From: Paraphoma chrysanthemicola
Lineage: Eukaryota > Ascomycota > Dothideomycetes > Pleosporales > Phaeosphaeriaceae
Reading direction: 5' to 3'
Assembly (NCBI GenBank): GCA_020744225.1
Contig: JAGMWG010000002.1
Span: 2,418,001 to 2,482,000, forward strand
Length of the DNA stretch: 64,000 nt
Both the position numbers and the translations under genes were made by a program. This document shows positions 11,898 through 22,250 of the stretch, one piece after another; positions within the stretch are counted from its first letter, which is position 1, and the number at the start of each line of letters is the position of its first letter. Under the pieces are notes generated by a model. The model saw only the letters and a program-made list of their open reading frames with translations, searched no databases and was not told the origin of the DNA.

Positions 11898-12875
11898 TCA
11901 GATATGTAGTGTGACGGTGCAGAAGTCTGGATCCTCTTCAAATTTTGCCTGCATGGCAACCAACTCTTCCACGTCCCAGTTCGACCACACCAAACGTCTC
12001 TTTAAGAATGCGGCTGCAGGGCTGGCAAGCCATACAGCGAAAGAACCGGGCAAATCCACATCATCATACTCAAAGCCCTCTATCTTTTCTTCACCAAACA
12101 GTGCCTTCACTCCAGGGGTCCACACGACTCCAGGATGGAAGCTATGAACGCGAATTGGGGCACCCTCCAATGCGTCGACTTCGCGCTGTAGATAGTTCAG
12201 CGCGCGCGTAAAGGCTAGCTTGCTGGGTCCATATGCAGCTTGTCCGGGATAAACTGTATGCGCAGAGCCACTGGAAACATCGAGTATGATCTTCTCATGA
12301 CGAGGCGTTTGTGCCTTCATCGTGTCCTTGGCAATCCCATCGATCCCAGTGAATGGAATAGCAGGTATTTCAGGTGCGAGAAAAGCCTCGACAAGACTCA
12401 GATTGCCAATGACGTTTGTCTCGAAAGACTCCTGGAAAGCTTTGATGCCAAGGTCGAGGGTCGACTTGCCTTGGTAGAGGCTGGCCGCATTCGTAACCAG
12501 GACATCTACATCTCGTGCATTTTTAACTGAGGTGCCTTCGTTTAGTCGTTCTCTGATATTGTCGAAGATGGGACGAGCACCCTTCAAATCTGTAATCTCC
12601 AAAATGTACGTCCAGACCTTCGTTGCGCTTTTGGCTGCATCCAACTCGGCGCGTAACTTCTTGGAAGCTTCATCTAGTGCTTCCTGGCGACGAGAAAGAA
12701 TCACAACCACGTCAGCTCCAGCAAGCGCGAATCCGCGGGTAATTGCGTATCCGATTCCACCTGCGCCACCTGATACTACCACCGTTTTGCCTCGGGCAGA
12801 GTTCGAGGGGTTCGCTATGTCGATAGCTGGATACGCAGCGTGGTGCAAAGTCTTGGTGATATGATGAAAGGCCAT
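11898..12875 (-). CDS. Short-chain dehydrogenase/reductase (classical SDR)
   Basis: Single-exon 325-residue NAD(P)-dependent oxidoreductase of unknown substrate. The Rossmann glycine motif is SGGAGGIGYA (residues 35-44), the structural Asn motif is VTNAAS (128-132), and the catalytic set is Ser201/202, Tyr215 and Lys219 (YGPSK). The frame is open 33 codons further upstream. I start at MAFHHITK (12875), because the upstream part contains a GAG|GTAAGT donor-like site and fits a spliced 5' UTR better. No neighbouring biosynthetic genes hint at a substrate. Family certain, function open. Confidence 0.9.
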   Translation of the reverse strand: MAFHHITKTLHHAAYPAIDIANPSNSARGKTVVVSGGAGGIGYAITRGFALAGADVVVILSRRQEALDEASKKLRAELDAAKSATKVWTYILEITDLKGARPIFDNIRERLNEGTSVKNARDVDVLVTNAASLYQGKSTLDLGIKAFQESFETNVIGNLSLVEAFLAPEIPAIPFTGIDGIAKDTMKAQTPRHEKIILDVSSGSAHTVYPGQAAYGPSKLAFTRALNYLQREVDALEGAPIRVHSFHPGVVWTPGVKALFGEEKIEGFEYDDVDLPGSFAVWLASPAAAFLKRRLVWSNWDVEELVAMQAKFEEDPDFCTVTLHI

Positions 12876-14635
12876 TGTGTTTGTGGAAAGTAGTTTGATA
12901 GGTGAATGCTGGTCAAAAAGCCGATGGAACAAGAATTGCAAGCTGTTCTGACTTACCTCACCGAACCTCATCAAACCTCATCTCTTTATATTCCAATACA
13001 ACATGCGTTTGCCGAGAATATCTAACAGCGGCATTAGTATCTCGGAGTTGCTCTGGCACTCCGCCAATGTCTGACACCTGCATAATCAGATCGAGAGCGA
13101 GTTGCTCGGCGGCACTCCACTGCTCGCGGACTGTGGTAGATTCGATTGGTCAGCTGGCTTTGACCTTTCGGCAAACTATCCCAGAGAGTTTACCATGGTA
13201 TTGATGCTTTGAAGCTGATTTGCGCGCGAATTGGCCCACGATCAGCTTCTAGGTCATATCGTGTTGTTCTACGAAGTGCGGTGCATCTATCCCAACAAAT
13301 GCCACGATCGGCAGGTGTCTTCCAAAGTGTATAGCAAGCTCGCACTTTGCTACTGTTTCGAGTTACGTGATGACGATCGCGACAGTTACACAGCCAAAAT
13401 TCTGCTTTGCCTGCTGCATCATTCATTTCTCTCGGCACCGCGGGGCGCCTGAGTTGATCAGCGGGGTGCAAAAACAGCTTACAAATTGTGTTATTGGCAA
13501 AGCCTCTAGCACCAGGAACTTAAGATGATGAAAGTAAGACGGAGTGACCTCTCGCCAAGACACAGTATGTGCAGGGCAATGTTTTGCACTGAGCCATGCC
13601 CGGCTGTTTTGGTCCGACAAGGCTTTGGAGAAATGCTTTACTGAGCATTTCAGACGCTTGGTGGGGATCGTCCCGTGCCGGTCGTTAAGTGAGAAACATG
13701 ATACGTCGTGCTGCCTGATATGACCGACCTAATTGCATTGCATCAATGGTCCTCATCGCATGGTAATGTTCATAATATGCTGCTCGAATGAATCTCGGGG
13801 ATCTGAAGAAGGCATTGCACCCTTTCCAAAGTCCGAGCATAGCTAGTCCTTGTTGGCTTTCATATGACACTGCAAATGTCAAGCGCTTCGACGAAGGCAA
13901 AAAGCCTGTAATCGATCAGCACAACGAACTTGATGTACGTGCTCAGCTGCAATAAGAGGCTGTTCATATGCCCCGAGGTGCGGTCTCATTATCAACGTGA
14001 TAACCTTGGAGAAGCTTCCAAGTATTCAGCCTACTGCTGCCTAGGTAGGTGGCGCCCCCAAGCTCTTGTAAGTGCTCCTAGCTTTTGTGGTCACTTTCTA
14101 GAACGATAATTGCTGCTACGCAGCCACACTTACACTTACAGGCCAAGCTTTAATTAGGCCTGTACCCTTGCGTTTCAGCCACGATTATCAGCCCCGCCGA
14201 TCACGCTTGCCCCCGCAACGGCTGGCACGTGCGCAGACCCCTGCCGTCACGAAATTGCTCGGTGAAGCGCGAACTCTGTATCAGAAATTCATGAATTTGT
14301 CGCTTTCCACTTGCACGGCGGGAGTTCACTGACTGTGAGCATGCGCTCGCGACGATGACGTACTAACTACCACGTTGATCGTGGCTGTGAATATGGGGAA
14401 ATGACGATGCGCAGGGCTACGGCGCGTTTCATCGACACTCAACGGGCGTTTTCCCCTGAGCCCCATGCACCCCAGCCGCACATCTTTCTTGAAAAGCTTC
14501 GCGACCCGCAGCTCGACCTCTTTACAGTGTTTCCTTCCTTTGGCACTCTTCTACCCACTCTTCCCCAACTCCCTCCACTGTCGAACCGTGCGAACAATCT
14601 ACCCCACGAAACAACTTCTTAATAACACAACAAAC
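12876..14635. other. Intergenic, divergent promoters of SDR and MARVEL-like genes
   Basis: No supported gene in 1.76 kb. The part just upstream of the SDR (about 12960-13145, minus strand) has an open frame without a start codon reading like natural protein (for example EQWSAAEQLALDLIMQ), behind a good CTACCACAG acceptor. It may be a relic exon. The rest shows nothing recognisable. Confidence 0.4.
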
Positions 14636-15386
14636 ATGGCCGCGCAACAACCTGTTTTGTGGAAGAAGCGAGTTTTGGTGCCCTTCTGGATTGTGCGCAT
14701 ATGTCTTATGATCTTCATCATCGCCGCCTACGCCTGGACATTGCGTAGTCTCAACGACATCAAGGATGTCATCAAACCAGCCATCGCGTGAGTCGCTTGT
14801 TGCGCCGCGATTCCACAACATACTGACAGGCTTTAGGACGATTGTGGTATTCATGCTCTTCATTATCATCGTACTATTGATCGATATCCTCGCGATTGTC
14901 CTCTTCCTCCGAGACGCGTTGAAACCAGGAACCTTCCTTACCATGAACTGCTTCCAAACCGGCTTTTGGGGTGGTGTTCTCATCATGGATCTGGTTGCCA
15001 TTGGGCGAGGAGGAAGCGCGGTGGGCATTGGCTTCAGCGTCTTTGTATTGTGGGTCTCTCTAGTCATCTTTACACAAGGCGCATGTACTAATTTCACCAG
15101 TGTCACCTTCGTAGGCCTCCTCATCTACTCCGCCGTTGGATACTCGAGAGCGAAGAAGGCAGCGCAACGCGGTCAATATGCCCCGGCGCACAATCCAGCG
15201 GCACCCGCTCCTTTCGGCCATCCACCGCAGTACCAGAATGCGCCGCCATACCATCAAAGCACCGAGTACCATTCGCAAAGTCACGGACCGGTTGAGCTAC
15301 AGAGCCAATACCTACCACCATATCAAGGAGGTGCTGCAACGGACTACTACCATCAGCAGCCTGCGAAGCCTGCGCACATAGTTTGA
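14636..15386 (+). CDS. MARVEL-like four-helix membrane protein, 2-3 exons
   Basis: Exons 14636-14787 and 14837 onward, with a 49-nt GTGAGT..TAG intron, give MAAQQPVLWKK followed by about four hydrophobic helices and a Pro/Gln/Tyr-rich cytosolic tail (AHNPAAP..PPQYQNAPP). The layout resembles fungal MARVEL-domain proteins of the plasma membrane or secretory path; the exact role is unknown. With one intron the product is 233 residues. A second intron is likely at 15050-15100: 51 nt, GTGGGT donor, TACTAAT branch, CAG acceptor. Removing it keeps the frame and gives 216 residues. Family assignment rests on topology, not on a signature motif. Confidence 0.75.
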
Positions 15387-16540
15387 ACGGAGCATACAGA
15401 AGAAAGAAGTGATACAAATGCCTACGTCCATTAGGTGCCGGTTACCACGAACGATCGCGAGAGCAGGACTCCGCTCTGCTTGAAGCAAATTGGCAGAGTG
15501 TAGGGCAAGGACTTGGACCGGATGACGAAGCAACACATGGGATCTCGAGATTAGCAGATGCGGAGTTGAGACCGAGATTTGGCGTCCCTCTGCGGGGTTC
15601 CCTAAGGGATCACATGCGCCATCGATCATGCCGGAGGTGCCCTATAGTCAGGTCGGGGCATGATACGAGGTCTGGAGAAGCTGGTACGGAAATGGAACAT
15701 ATGTTCAATCTGCCTATACCAAGATTCATACTAGTCATAGTCTCTTACTATATACCAAACATTGACTAATCATGCTTCACAGCCGTTGCCGACGACTGCT
15801 ATTCGCACCATCACATGCATTCTTGTTTTGTTGTGCCCAGTTGTGGCAATGGTGCACTCGATCGCGATAGTGGACTTGTGCGTGTTGGAGAACTGTCAAT
15901 CTACGAAGGCCGGCCACATGACTGGAATCGACATTCGCATTGTCATTTCAACATCTTGGACAAGGGTTGGTATTCGAACGTTGTTCTAGCAACCATCGGA
16001 GCGTGCCACGAAGCGGCAGTTCTAACGCGTCCATCATAGCCATCAAAGAATGAATGCATACCTCATACTTTGTAGACTTCGACCTCACTGGCGGCCCGGT
16101 GAATTAAAACCTGAGGCGTTCGCACGTGTGATGGATGCATCGGTCACCTTGCCACAGTAGGTGCCCCTGCCGAGGCGCTAAAACACACCAGCTCTAACAC
16201 CTCCGCGAATTGTCGCCGCGTCGGACATTGCTCACCACTCACAGCTCGAAAGCCGACTTTCCCACCCATTCCAATCTATCCAGTGCTCAAATCAGACAGC
16301 ATGCCCCGGCACGTTTCGCACGCCCCGCTGCTTGTACCATACCGACATGGCAATTGGTGTGTGCGCGTTTACGGAGGTGGCTCCACCGGTAGGCTGCTTG
16401 GCGCATTGATTCATGATTGATGTATAAACGGTCCGCTGTGCATCAGAAGTCTGCTCGCCGGCAGGCTTCGGGTGCTTCATTCTCGATTCTGTGGCAAGTC
16501 ATTCACTTCTCAGGTGTCCACCATTCACTCTTTCACCACG
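15387..16540. other. Intergenic, 3' end of MARVEL-like gene and SurE promoter
   Basis: No coding region recognised in about 1.15 kb on either strand. The stretch around 15690-15770 is locally AT-rich. Nothing repetitive seen. Confidence 0.4.
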
Positions 16541-17494
16541 ATGCGTTCATGTATGCTCCTCGCTGCGGCGATTCCTCTAGTTCACGGTGTTCGCATCATC
16601 CAGTCGAACGACGACGGTTGGTCTGAGGCCAACTTGAGGACGTTTTTCAATGTCCTTGACAAAGCCGGACAGCAGGTCATCCTCTCCGGCCCCGCTGAAC
16701 AGCAATCTGGAACCGGTGTGTACCTATCCCATTGGTGTATAATAGTGCTTACAAGAAGTGCAGGCTCGAACGATGCGGCACCTACAACAGTGGACGCGGA
16801 TGGCTGCATCCACGCTTCCTGCCCCGGCGGAAGCCCACCCACTGGTGCCAACACAACCGACCCAAGGTTGAACTATGTCAACAGTTTCCCAGTCACCTCA
16901 ATCAAGACCGGCATCGACGTGACCGCTCCTAAGCTTTGGAACGGTGCCAAACCCGAGCTTGCCCTGACCGGACCAAATGTCGGCTCGAATGTTGCAATCC
17001 AGGCACCCTTCTCCGGGACCATTGGTGCTGCCACGTACGCCGCAAAGACAGCCAAAATCCCGGCCATTGCTTTCTCCGGCGTTACTGGTGATCCCACTGC
17101 ATGGAACGCACCGACACCTCTGCACAGCAAAGTCTACGCTGATTTGGCTTTGAATGTCACGCAGACTATCATCAATAGCGGAAAGCCATATCTGCCCGAT
17201 AACACTTTCCTAAATGTCAATTTCCCCAAAGTCGAGTCCAACCGATGCAACAGTGCCAGCCAGTTCAAGTTTATCTTCACACGCATCAACACTGGCCTTT
17301 TGAGCGCCCGTGACGCAAACTGGTGTGGTAGCACACGTTTACCATGGGAGGCGGACGTCATTTTGTTCCGAGGAAGCGATTGCTACGTGTCAATCAGCCC
17401 AGGTGATGCGGATGATAAGACTACAGTCAATGATGCAGCTGTGCAGCAGCAGATCATTAACAAGCTGAAGCCCATCTTGTCTTGCCTTCCTTAG
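16541..17494 (+). CDS. Secreted SurE-type acid phosphatase / 5'-nucleotidase
   Basis: Two exons, 16541-16715 and 16764-17494 (48-nt GTGTGT..CAG intron, which leaves SGTGSNDA in frame), encode 301 residues. Residues 1-16 look like a signal peptide (MRSCMLLAAAIPLVHG). The SurE fold begins at once with the metal-binding Asp pair of QSNDDGW (Asp24/Asp25). LTGPNVGSN and SGVTGDP follow as in fungal SurE phosphatases. SurE enzymes remove phosphate from nucleoside monophosphates with a divalent metal. The signal peptide, several Cys residues and N-glycosylation sites point to secretion. An in-frame ATG exists 69 nt upstream (16472), but starting there would bury the signal peptide. Confidence 0.9.
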   Translation: MRSCMLLAAAIPLVHGVRIIQSNDDGWSEANLRTFFNVLDKAGQQVILSGPAEQQSGTGVYLSHWCIIVLTRSAGSNDAAPTTVDADGCIHASCPGGSPPTGANTTDPRLNYVNSFPVTSIKTGIDVTAPKLWNGAKPELALTGPNVGSNVAIQAPFSGTIGAATYAAKTAKIPAIAFSGVTGDPTAWNAPTPLHSKVYADLALNVTQTIINSGKPYLPDNTFLNVNFPKVESNRCNSASQFKFIFTRINTGLLSARDANWCGSTRLPWEADVILFRGSDCYVSISPGDADDKTTVNDAAVQQQIINKLKPILSCLP

Positions 17495-17735
17495 ACAGCA
17501 GACATAGTGCGTACAGTAACGCGAGAAAATTGTTCCGAAGTTGATGATTGAACGGCAACACGCTCACGCACGGTTCATAGCTTCAGGCACGGGACAGAAA
17601 TTCACATGATGATAGTAGAAAGGATTGTCATGCTGAGGAAATATCTACAAACAGCCTCCTAGCGCGAAAAATTTCATCGTCCCATGCTATGCTTATATCG
17701 TCCGTTATTCATGTCATTTCGTCGTTCTTTCCATA

Positions 17736-18569
17736 TTAATATCGTAGCCATTGAAAATCATCATGCGCCAACACCAAGTTGTGCCCCTCAGCCCAAATCT
17801 CTCCCTCGGTCGCGAATCGCAACGCGCCAATCTGTATCAACGGAAATAGTGTATGGCATTCCTGCGCGTTGAAAGCCCGAAAGCCCTTGGATGTCGCCTT
17901 GAGAGTGTTCTGCATCGTGTTGTGTAGTTTCTGAGCCTCCTCACGGTCCACGTTGACCATTCGGCAGGGGTTGACCGAATTGTGGCCCGCGCCGGGAAGC
18001 ACCGCTTTAGTTGGGATGCGAAGATTCAGTGTCATACATTCTGTGTAGAGCACACTGAAATTGTGATCTCCACACGAGAGCAGGTTGGCTAGAGACTTGA
18101 GCAGGATGGCGATGTAATCGAACAACTGGCCGGCAAAGCTCTCGGGTGAATCTTCCAGCAAATGCGTCAACTCGTGCTCGTGAGGGACAGATGCTTCCTG
18201 TAGGCCGTCGCGGTAAGGTTCCCGCGTCCGGAGGTCGACGTTGATGAATAAGTGATTTACGGTAGGCGAGAGGGCTGGGAAGCGCAACCATTTCAAGGAA
18301 AAGTAGGGCCGGCCGTGAGAAAAAGTGATCGTCATATCGTAAAGAAGTTGTTTTGAAGCGACCATATGCTGAATCGCCTGTTTAAATTCGTGATATACCT
18401 GCCGACAAACCGGCAAGAGGCCGCGGTAGCATCGAAGCGGTAAATCTTTCTTGACATAGGGCTCCGAGACGACCATTACCCCGCGAAATTGGGGCTCCAA
18501 AGTCTCGTGCAAAAGCAGATCGTAAACATAGGCACGAATCTCCAAAGGCAGTTCCAGGAATCTGCTCAT
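17736..18569 (-). CDS. F-box-like / 2EXR-type hypothetical protein
   Basis: Single-exon 277-residue protein. The N terminus FLELPLEIRAYVYDLLLHE matches the short F-box-like start (L-P-x-E-I-R-x-x-x-Y) of a very large fungal family (2EXR-like), followed by LLPVCRQVYHEF, also typical. No catalytic motif or membrane segment is visible. A substrate-adaptor role is the usual guess but is unproven. It diverges from the TDT carrier gene. Confidence 0.75.
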   Translation of the reverse strand: MSRFLELPLEIRAYVYDLLLHETLEPQFRGVMVVSEPYVKKDLPLRCYRGLLPVCRQVYHEFKQAIQHMVASKQLLYDMTITFSHGRPYFSLKWLRFPALSPTVNHLFINVDLRTREPYRDGLQEASVPHEHELTHLLEDSPESFAGQLFDYIAILLKSLANLLSCGDHNFSVLYTECMTLNLRIPTKAVLPGAGHNSVNPCRMVNVDREEAQKLHNTMQNTLKATSKGFRAFNAQECHTLFPLIQIGALRFATEGEIWAEGHNLVLAHDDFQWLRY

Positions 18570-19019
18570 CGTCCATCAAAGATCATGAGATCTCCGGCGC
18601 TGGACGCCTCTCCCGGTCGATGGTCAGGGATTATGACCGGTGGAGGTCGGAGGCGGGCTCGAGGAGCTGGAAATGTGGCTGGATGCCAGATGAAGTCGTA
18701 CCGCACCTCGAGCCCGGAAAAGATGCACTGCAGAGAGAAAACAGCGATAGAATCGCCATGTATCGATGTCTAGAAAGCGAGAGGCTGAAAGGCGTCGAAA
18801 ATTAACTGGCTGGCTATGGCGTGAAACGAGCAAACGTCTGTGCGGGCGAGCTGGACCTCAGCACGTGATGCCGATTTGCTAATCCATGGATGTCCAAAGT
18901 GCCGGGTAGTGACGGTGCCACGGCAAGCGTCATCTTCGCGAAAGTCTTCTTTGGCGTTGCATCGATGCATTCAACTCACTCTACGTGCATTCGTGTGCTG
19001 TCAAGACATAATTGCGACA
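18570..19019. promoter_or_regulatory. Divergent promoter region between F-box-like and TDT carrier genes
   Basis: 450 bp between two opposed start codons, so both promoters must lie here. No TATA box or repeated operator-like motif stands out. Confidence 0.5.
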
Positions 19020-20418
19020 ATGGATGACTACGAGTTGGATCGCATCGCGTCGGACAATCCGGCATTGACTGCGCCTGCTGCGCAACGCGCGCCAATCAAT
19101 CGAGCGAGGTCGCATGGGAGAAAGCGATCATTAGCGAACGCATCGCAAGGTTCTCAGGAAACTGTCACGCCTGAAGAGCTAAGCAAGTATGATGTTCGTC
19201 TCGAACTCTGATGATGATTAATCGCCACGATATTCACTAAACAACTCGCAGGTTGGCTGGCGCAGAATCGTGCGCAACTTCTCCCCATCCTGGTTCAGCG
19301 TCACGATGGGGACAGGGATAGTGTCTCTGCTTCTGATTGCAATACCCTTCAAAGCAGACTGGCTCTACTGGTTGTCCGTCATGTTCCTCGGCCTGAACGC
19401 CATCCTGTTTACTTGCGCCTTCAGCATCTCGGTCTTCCGCTACACAGTGTACCCGGAGATATGGACAGTCATGATTGATGACAGCGTCAACTCACTCTTC
19501 CTGGGTACCATTCCGATGGGATTTGCGACGCTTGTATCAGCATGGTGCTCTCTTTGTATCCCTTACTGGGGCCCTTGGGCAGTTACGTTTGCATGGGTGT
19601 GTTGGATGATCGACTCAGTCGTCGCAGTGGCAGTCACCTTGTCGCTTACAGTTCTGCTGATATCCGCTTCGAATCGGCAAGCCTTAGACCGGATCACTGC
19701 AGTTCAGTTGCTCCCAATTGCAGCCTCAATTGTCGCCGCCGGTACTGGTGCGAGGGTCGCTGAGCATCTTCCGGACCCGGAGAATGCTCTTGGTACAATT
19801 CTAGCATCGTACATCATGTGGGGGATGGCCACGCCTCTTGCAATGACTGTGTTGGTCATGTATTACACGCGTCTAGCTCTTCATAAGCTACCGCCTCGAG
19901 AGATTGTTGTGTCTTCATTCCTACCACTCGGCCCGCTCGGCATGGGTGGCTACTCTATTACATACCTAGGTCACGTCAGTCGTCGAGTTTTTCCTGCGAC
20001 ACAGTTCTTCTCGGACCTGCCCGTGGCTGGCGACATCTTCTTCATCATGGGCGTCTTCATTGCGCTGCTGATGTGGGCGTTCGGACTGACCTGGCTATGC
20101 TTCGCGCTCGCTTCCATCTACAAGTCTCGCCCTTTTCCTTTCAATATGGGCTGGTGGGGCTTCACGTTCCCATTGGGCGTCATGGCACTGTCGACAATTG
20201 AGTTCGGAAACATCTTCCCGAGTCTATTTTTCAAGGTCTTGGGGACGATATTCGCCGTAGCAGTTATACTACTGTGGTGCGTCGTTGCTGCCGGGACCGC
20301 AAGAGGAGCATGGACCGGTCGCTTATTCAACGCACCTTGTCTCAAGAATCTCCCAAAGAAGGAGAATACGCTGAAACCAGATGTGGCCCAGAAAGAGAAG
20401 GCATTGCCGAGTACCTAA
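19020..20418 (+). CDS. TDT-family carrier (Ssu1 sulfite efflux / C4-dicarboxylate type)
   Basis: Plasma-membrane carrier of the tellurite-resistance/dicarboxylate transporter family. Fungal members are Ssu1-type sulfite exporters or Mae1-type malate carriers. The core has about ten hydrophobic helices, starting with RNFSPSWFSVTMGTGIVS, a hallmark of the fungal group. The N-terminal ~55 residues are hydrophilic. Splicing is ambiguous. Removing 19194-19251 (GTTCGT..CAG) gives SKYDVGWRRIVRNF and 446 residues, which I prefer because GWRRIVRNF is the usual family sequence. Removing 19187-19265 (GTATGA..CAG) gives SKIVRNF and 439 residues. Sulfite versus malate cannot be decided by eye. Confidence 0.88.
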
Positions 20419-21088
20419 ACATGAATGATGGAATACGGACACTTTCTATCTTCGATAGGATGCCAAGTTCTCTCTTCGCCATATTTCATTTTGATGCTGC
20501 ACGAAGGGATACGCAAAATTATCAAGAACAGGCTGCACGGAGCATGAAGTTGAGTAGTGCCTTCAGCTCCGCGTTATTTTCGTGGCTGCTTTGCCGTCGT
20601 TTGTGGGTGCAAGGTGGCACTCCAGAGATGAAAAGAGGCTGTCCTTCACCACACCCAAAGTCTCCTACAAACCCACGACGAATGACGTAGACGACAATGC
20701 ACTACTAAGATACTCATTGATCTATGTGCATCGAGCCCATGCTGTATCCTTGAGGACACGGTGGCCCGTCGAAGACAAACCATCGCGCTCCAGGCTTCGC
20801 GGATGGCACGCTAATATCCAGTACCGATGATCGTGAACCACACCATGCAGTGATGAACTCAACACACTCGTAGGGAATCCTCAACGATGGAGTCTGCGCA
20901 CGTTGAGTTCGAAATACAGCGTAAAGGGACCTCCCAGAAACATCTGTGCGCAAGTTCTGCCGCAACTCCACCAATTCCTCCAAGGCTGGCGATATACCTC
21001 GCCATTTATTGGTATCTTCTGGTCGCCTTCCGCACGCACTCATTTCGTCTCTTGACTCACCCCTGCGTCATCATCCAGCAGCGTCAGC
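20419..21088. other. Intergenic, between TDT carrier and coiled-coil gene
   Basis: About 0.67 kb with no supported gene. It should hold the carrier terminator and the promoter of the next plus-strand gene. Confidence 0.4.
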
Positions 21089-21781
21089 ATGCTGCATCAA
21101 AGTAGTGATGATGTGTTTACGCCACTCGTCGACTTCAAGCCCAGCAGCACCGTCAGCGAAACCGCAGGTAACGTTTCGAGTCGTGTGAAGCGAAGGCGAG
21201 CCACTAATTCAGCCAGAGGAGGACTGCCAAACCTATGGCAAGAAGAATGTACTGAAGGATTTTGTCAAAAGTTTGGATGTCAGGGGTTGCGAACTGCGTA
21301 AGTTCGCATTTCCTCTGCCGTTACTCACACTAATGCATTGCTAGTGCTTCCCAGACTGCGGCGCGAGCACATCGAACAGAGCACCGCCGCCCAGGCAATT
21401 CAGCTCGAGAACACTTCGCGCATTGTAGCTGCCGAAGTTGAAGTCAAGAAAGCTCGAACCGCTTCCAAGCACGCAAGGGACCACTTCGAGACAGCCAAAC
21501 GGAAATCCCTCGCAGCCCAAGAAAAAGCTCAAATCGCTGCACTAGAGGCCGAAATGGTGGAGCGTGAGACCGACAAAGTCGCCTTTCGAGCGATCAGCGC
21601 GAGGGACGAGGAGGGTATAGCTGAGGTTGCTCTCGAGAACATAAGAGAAGAAGTGCAACAGCAGATGCAGGACGTATTGCAGCAGACCTCGGCCGCGAGC
21701 GAGCGAGTCAATATCGTTGTGGAAAGGCTGTTGGAGCTGGGTGTAACGGACATCGATGCTCTGGTAGCGCAACTGGGATGA
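21089..21781 (+). CDS. Coiled-coil hypothetical protein, 2 exons
   Basis: Exons 21089-21297 and 21355-21781, with a 57-nt intron (GTAAGT donor, CACTAATG branch, CCCAG acceptor), give 211 residues. The N-terminal ~50 residues are polar with a basic RVKRRRA cluster, then a short Cys-rich part (EECTEGFCQKFGC). Residues ~75-170 are a strong coiled coil rich in Ala, Glu, Lys and Gln. I do not recognise the family. Joining at the nearer TAG would shift the frame, so the CCCAG acceptor is required. The basic cluster could be a nuclear signal, but this is speculation. Confidence 0.65.
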
Positions 21782-22048
21782 GGCAGAATGTGCAAGCAAG
21801 CAGAAAGATATGTGGAGCATGAAATGAAGGGCTGGTTCGAATCGATTGTCCCTCACGAAGATTTACTGCCAATATCTTCCCTTGCTTTTGTGGCGCTATG
21901 TACGTTACAGATGCGTGCTGTACCTTTTCACCTCCGCAGAGAAATTACCGGAGGTTTAGACAGGCCTAGGTCTGTAGGTACACTTTCGCCTAGACCCCAA
22001 CATAGTAATATTCTGAGATTCTGTGGACTAATTTTCATGACTGTCCTA

Positions 22049-22074
22049 GCAGCGCATGATTACACATGCGCTGC
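22049..22074. repeat. Perfect inverted repeat, 10-bp arms with 6-nt loop
   Basis: The arms GCAGCGCATG and CATGCGCTGC are exact reverse complements separated by ATTACA. The element lies 268 bp after the coiled-coil gene stop and about 177 bp before the Thg1-like start codon. It could be a palindromic protein-binding site in the Thg1-like promoter, or an RNA hairpin in either UTR. The rest of 21782-22250 shows no gene. Confidence 0.6.
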
Positions 22075-22250
22075 ATGTAATCCAAGTGGCGCAAATGACA
22101 ACTCTGGTTCTAGATCAAGTGAAAGCGCTTGCTGATGATGAGTCATCCATGACTCTCCTCTTCTTTATTTCACACGTAAATATCCTCACCTACTTCAAAC
22201 ATCATTGTCTCTACAATTAAGCTCAATCTCGTTCTCAGGCTATCGTACAC

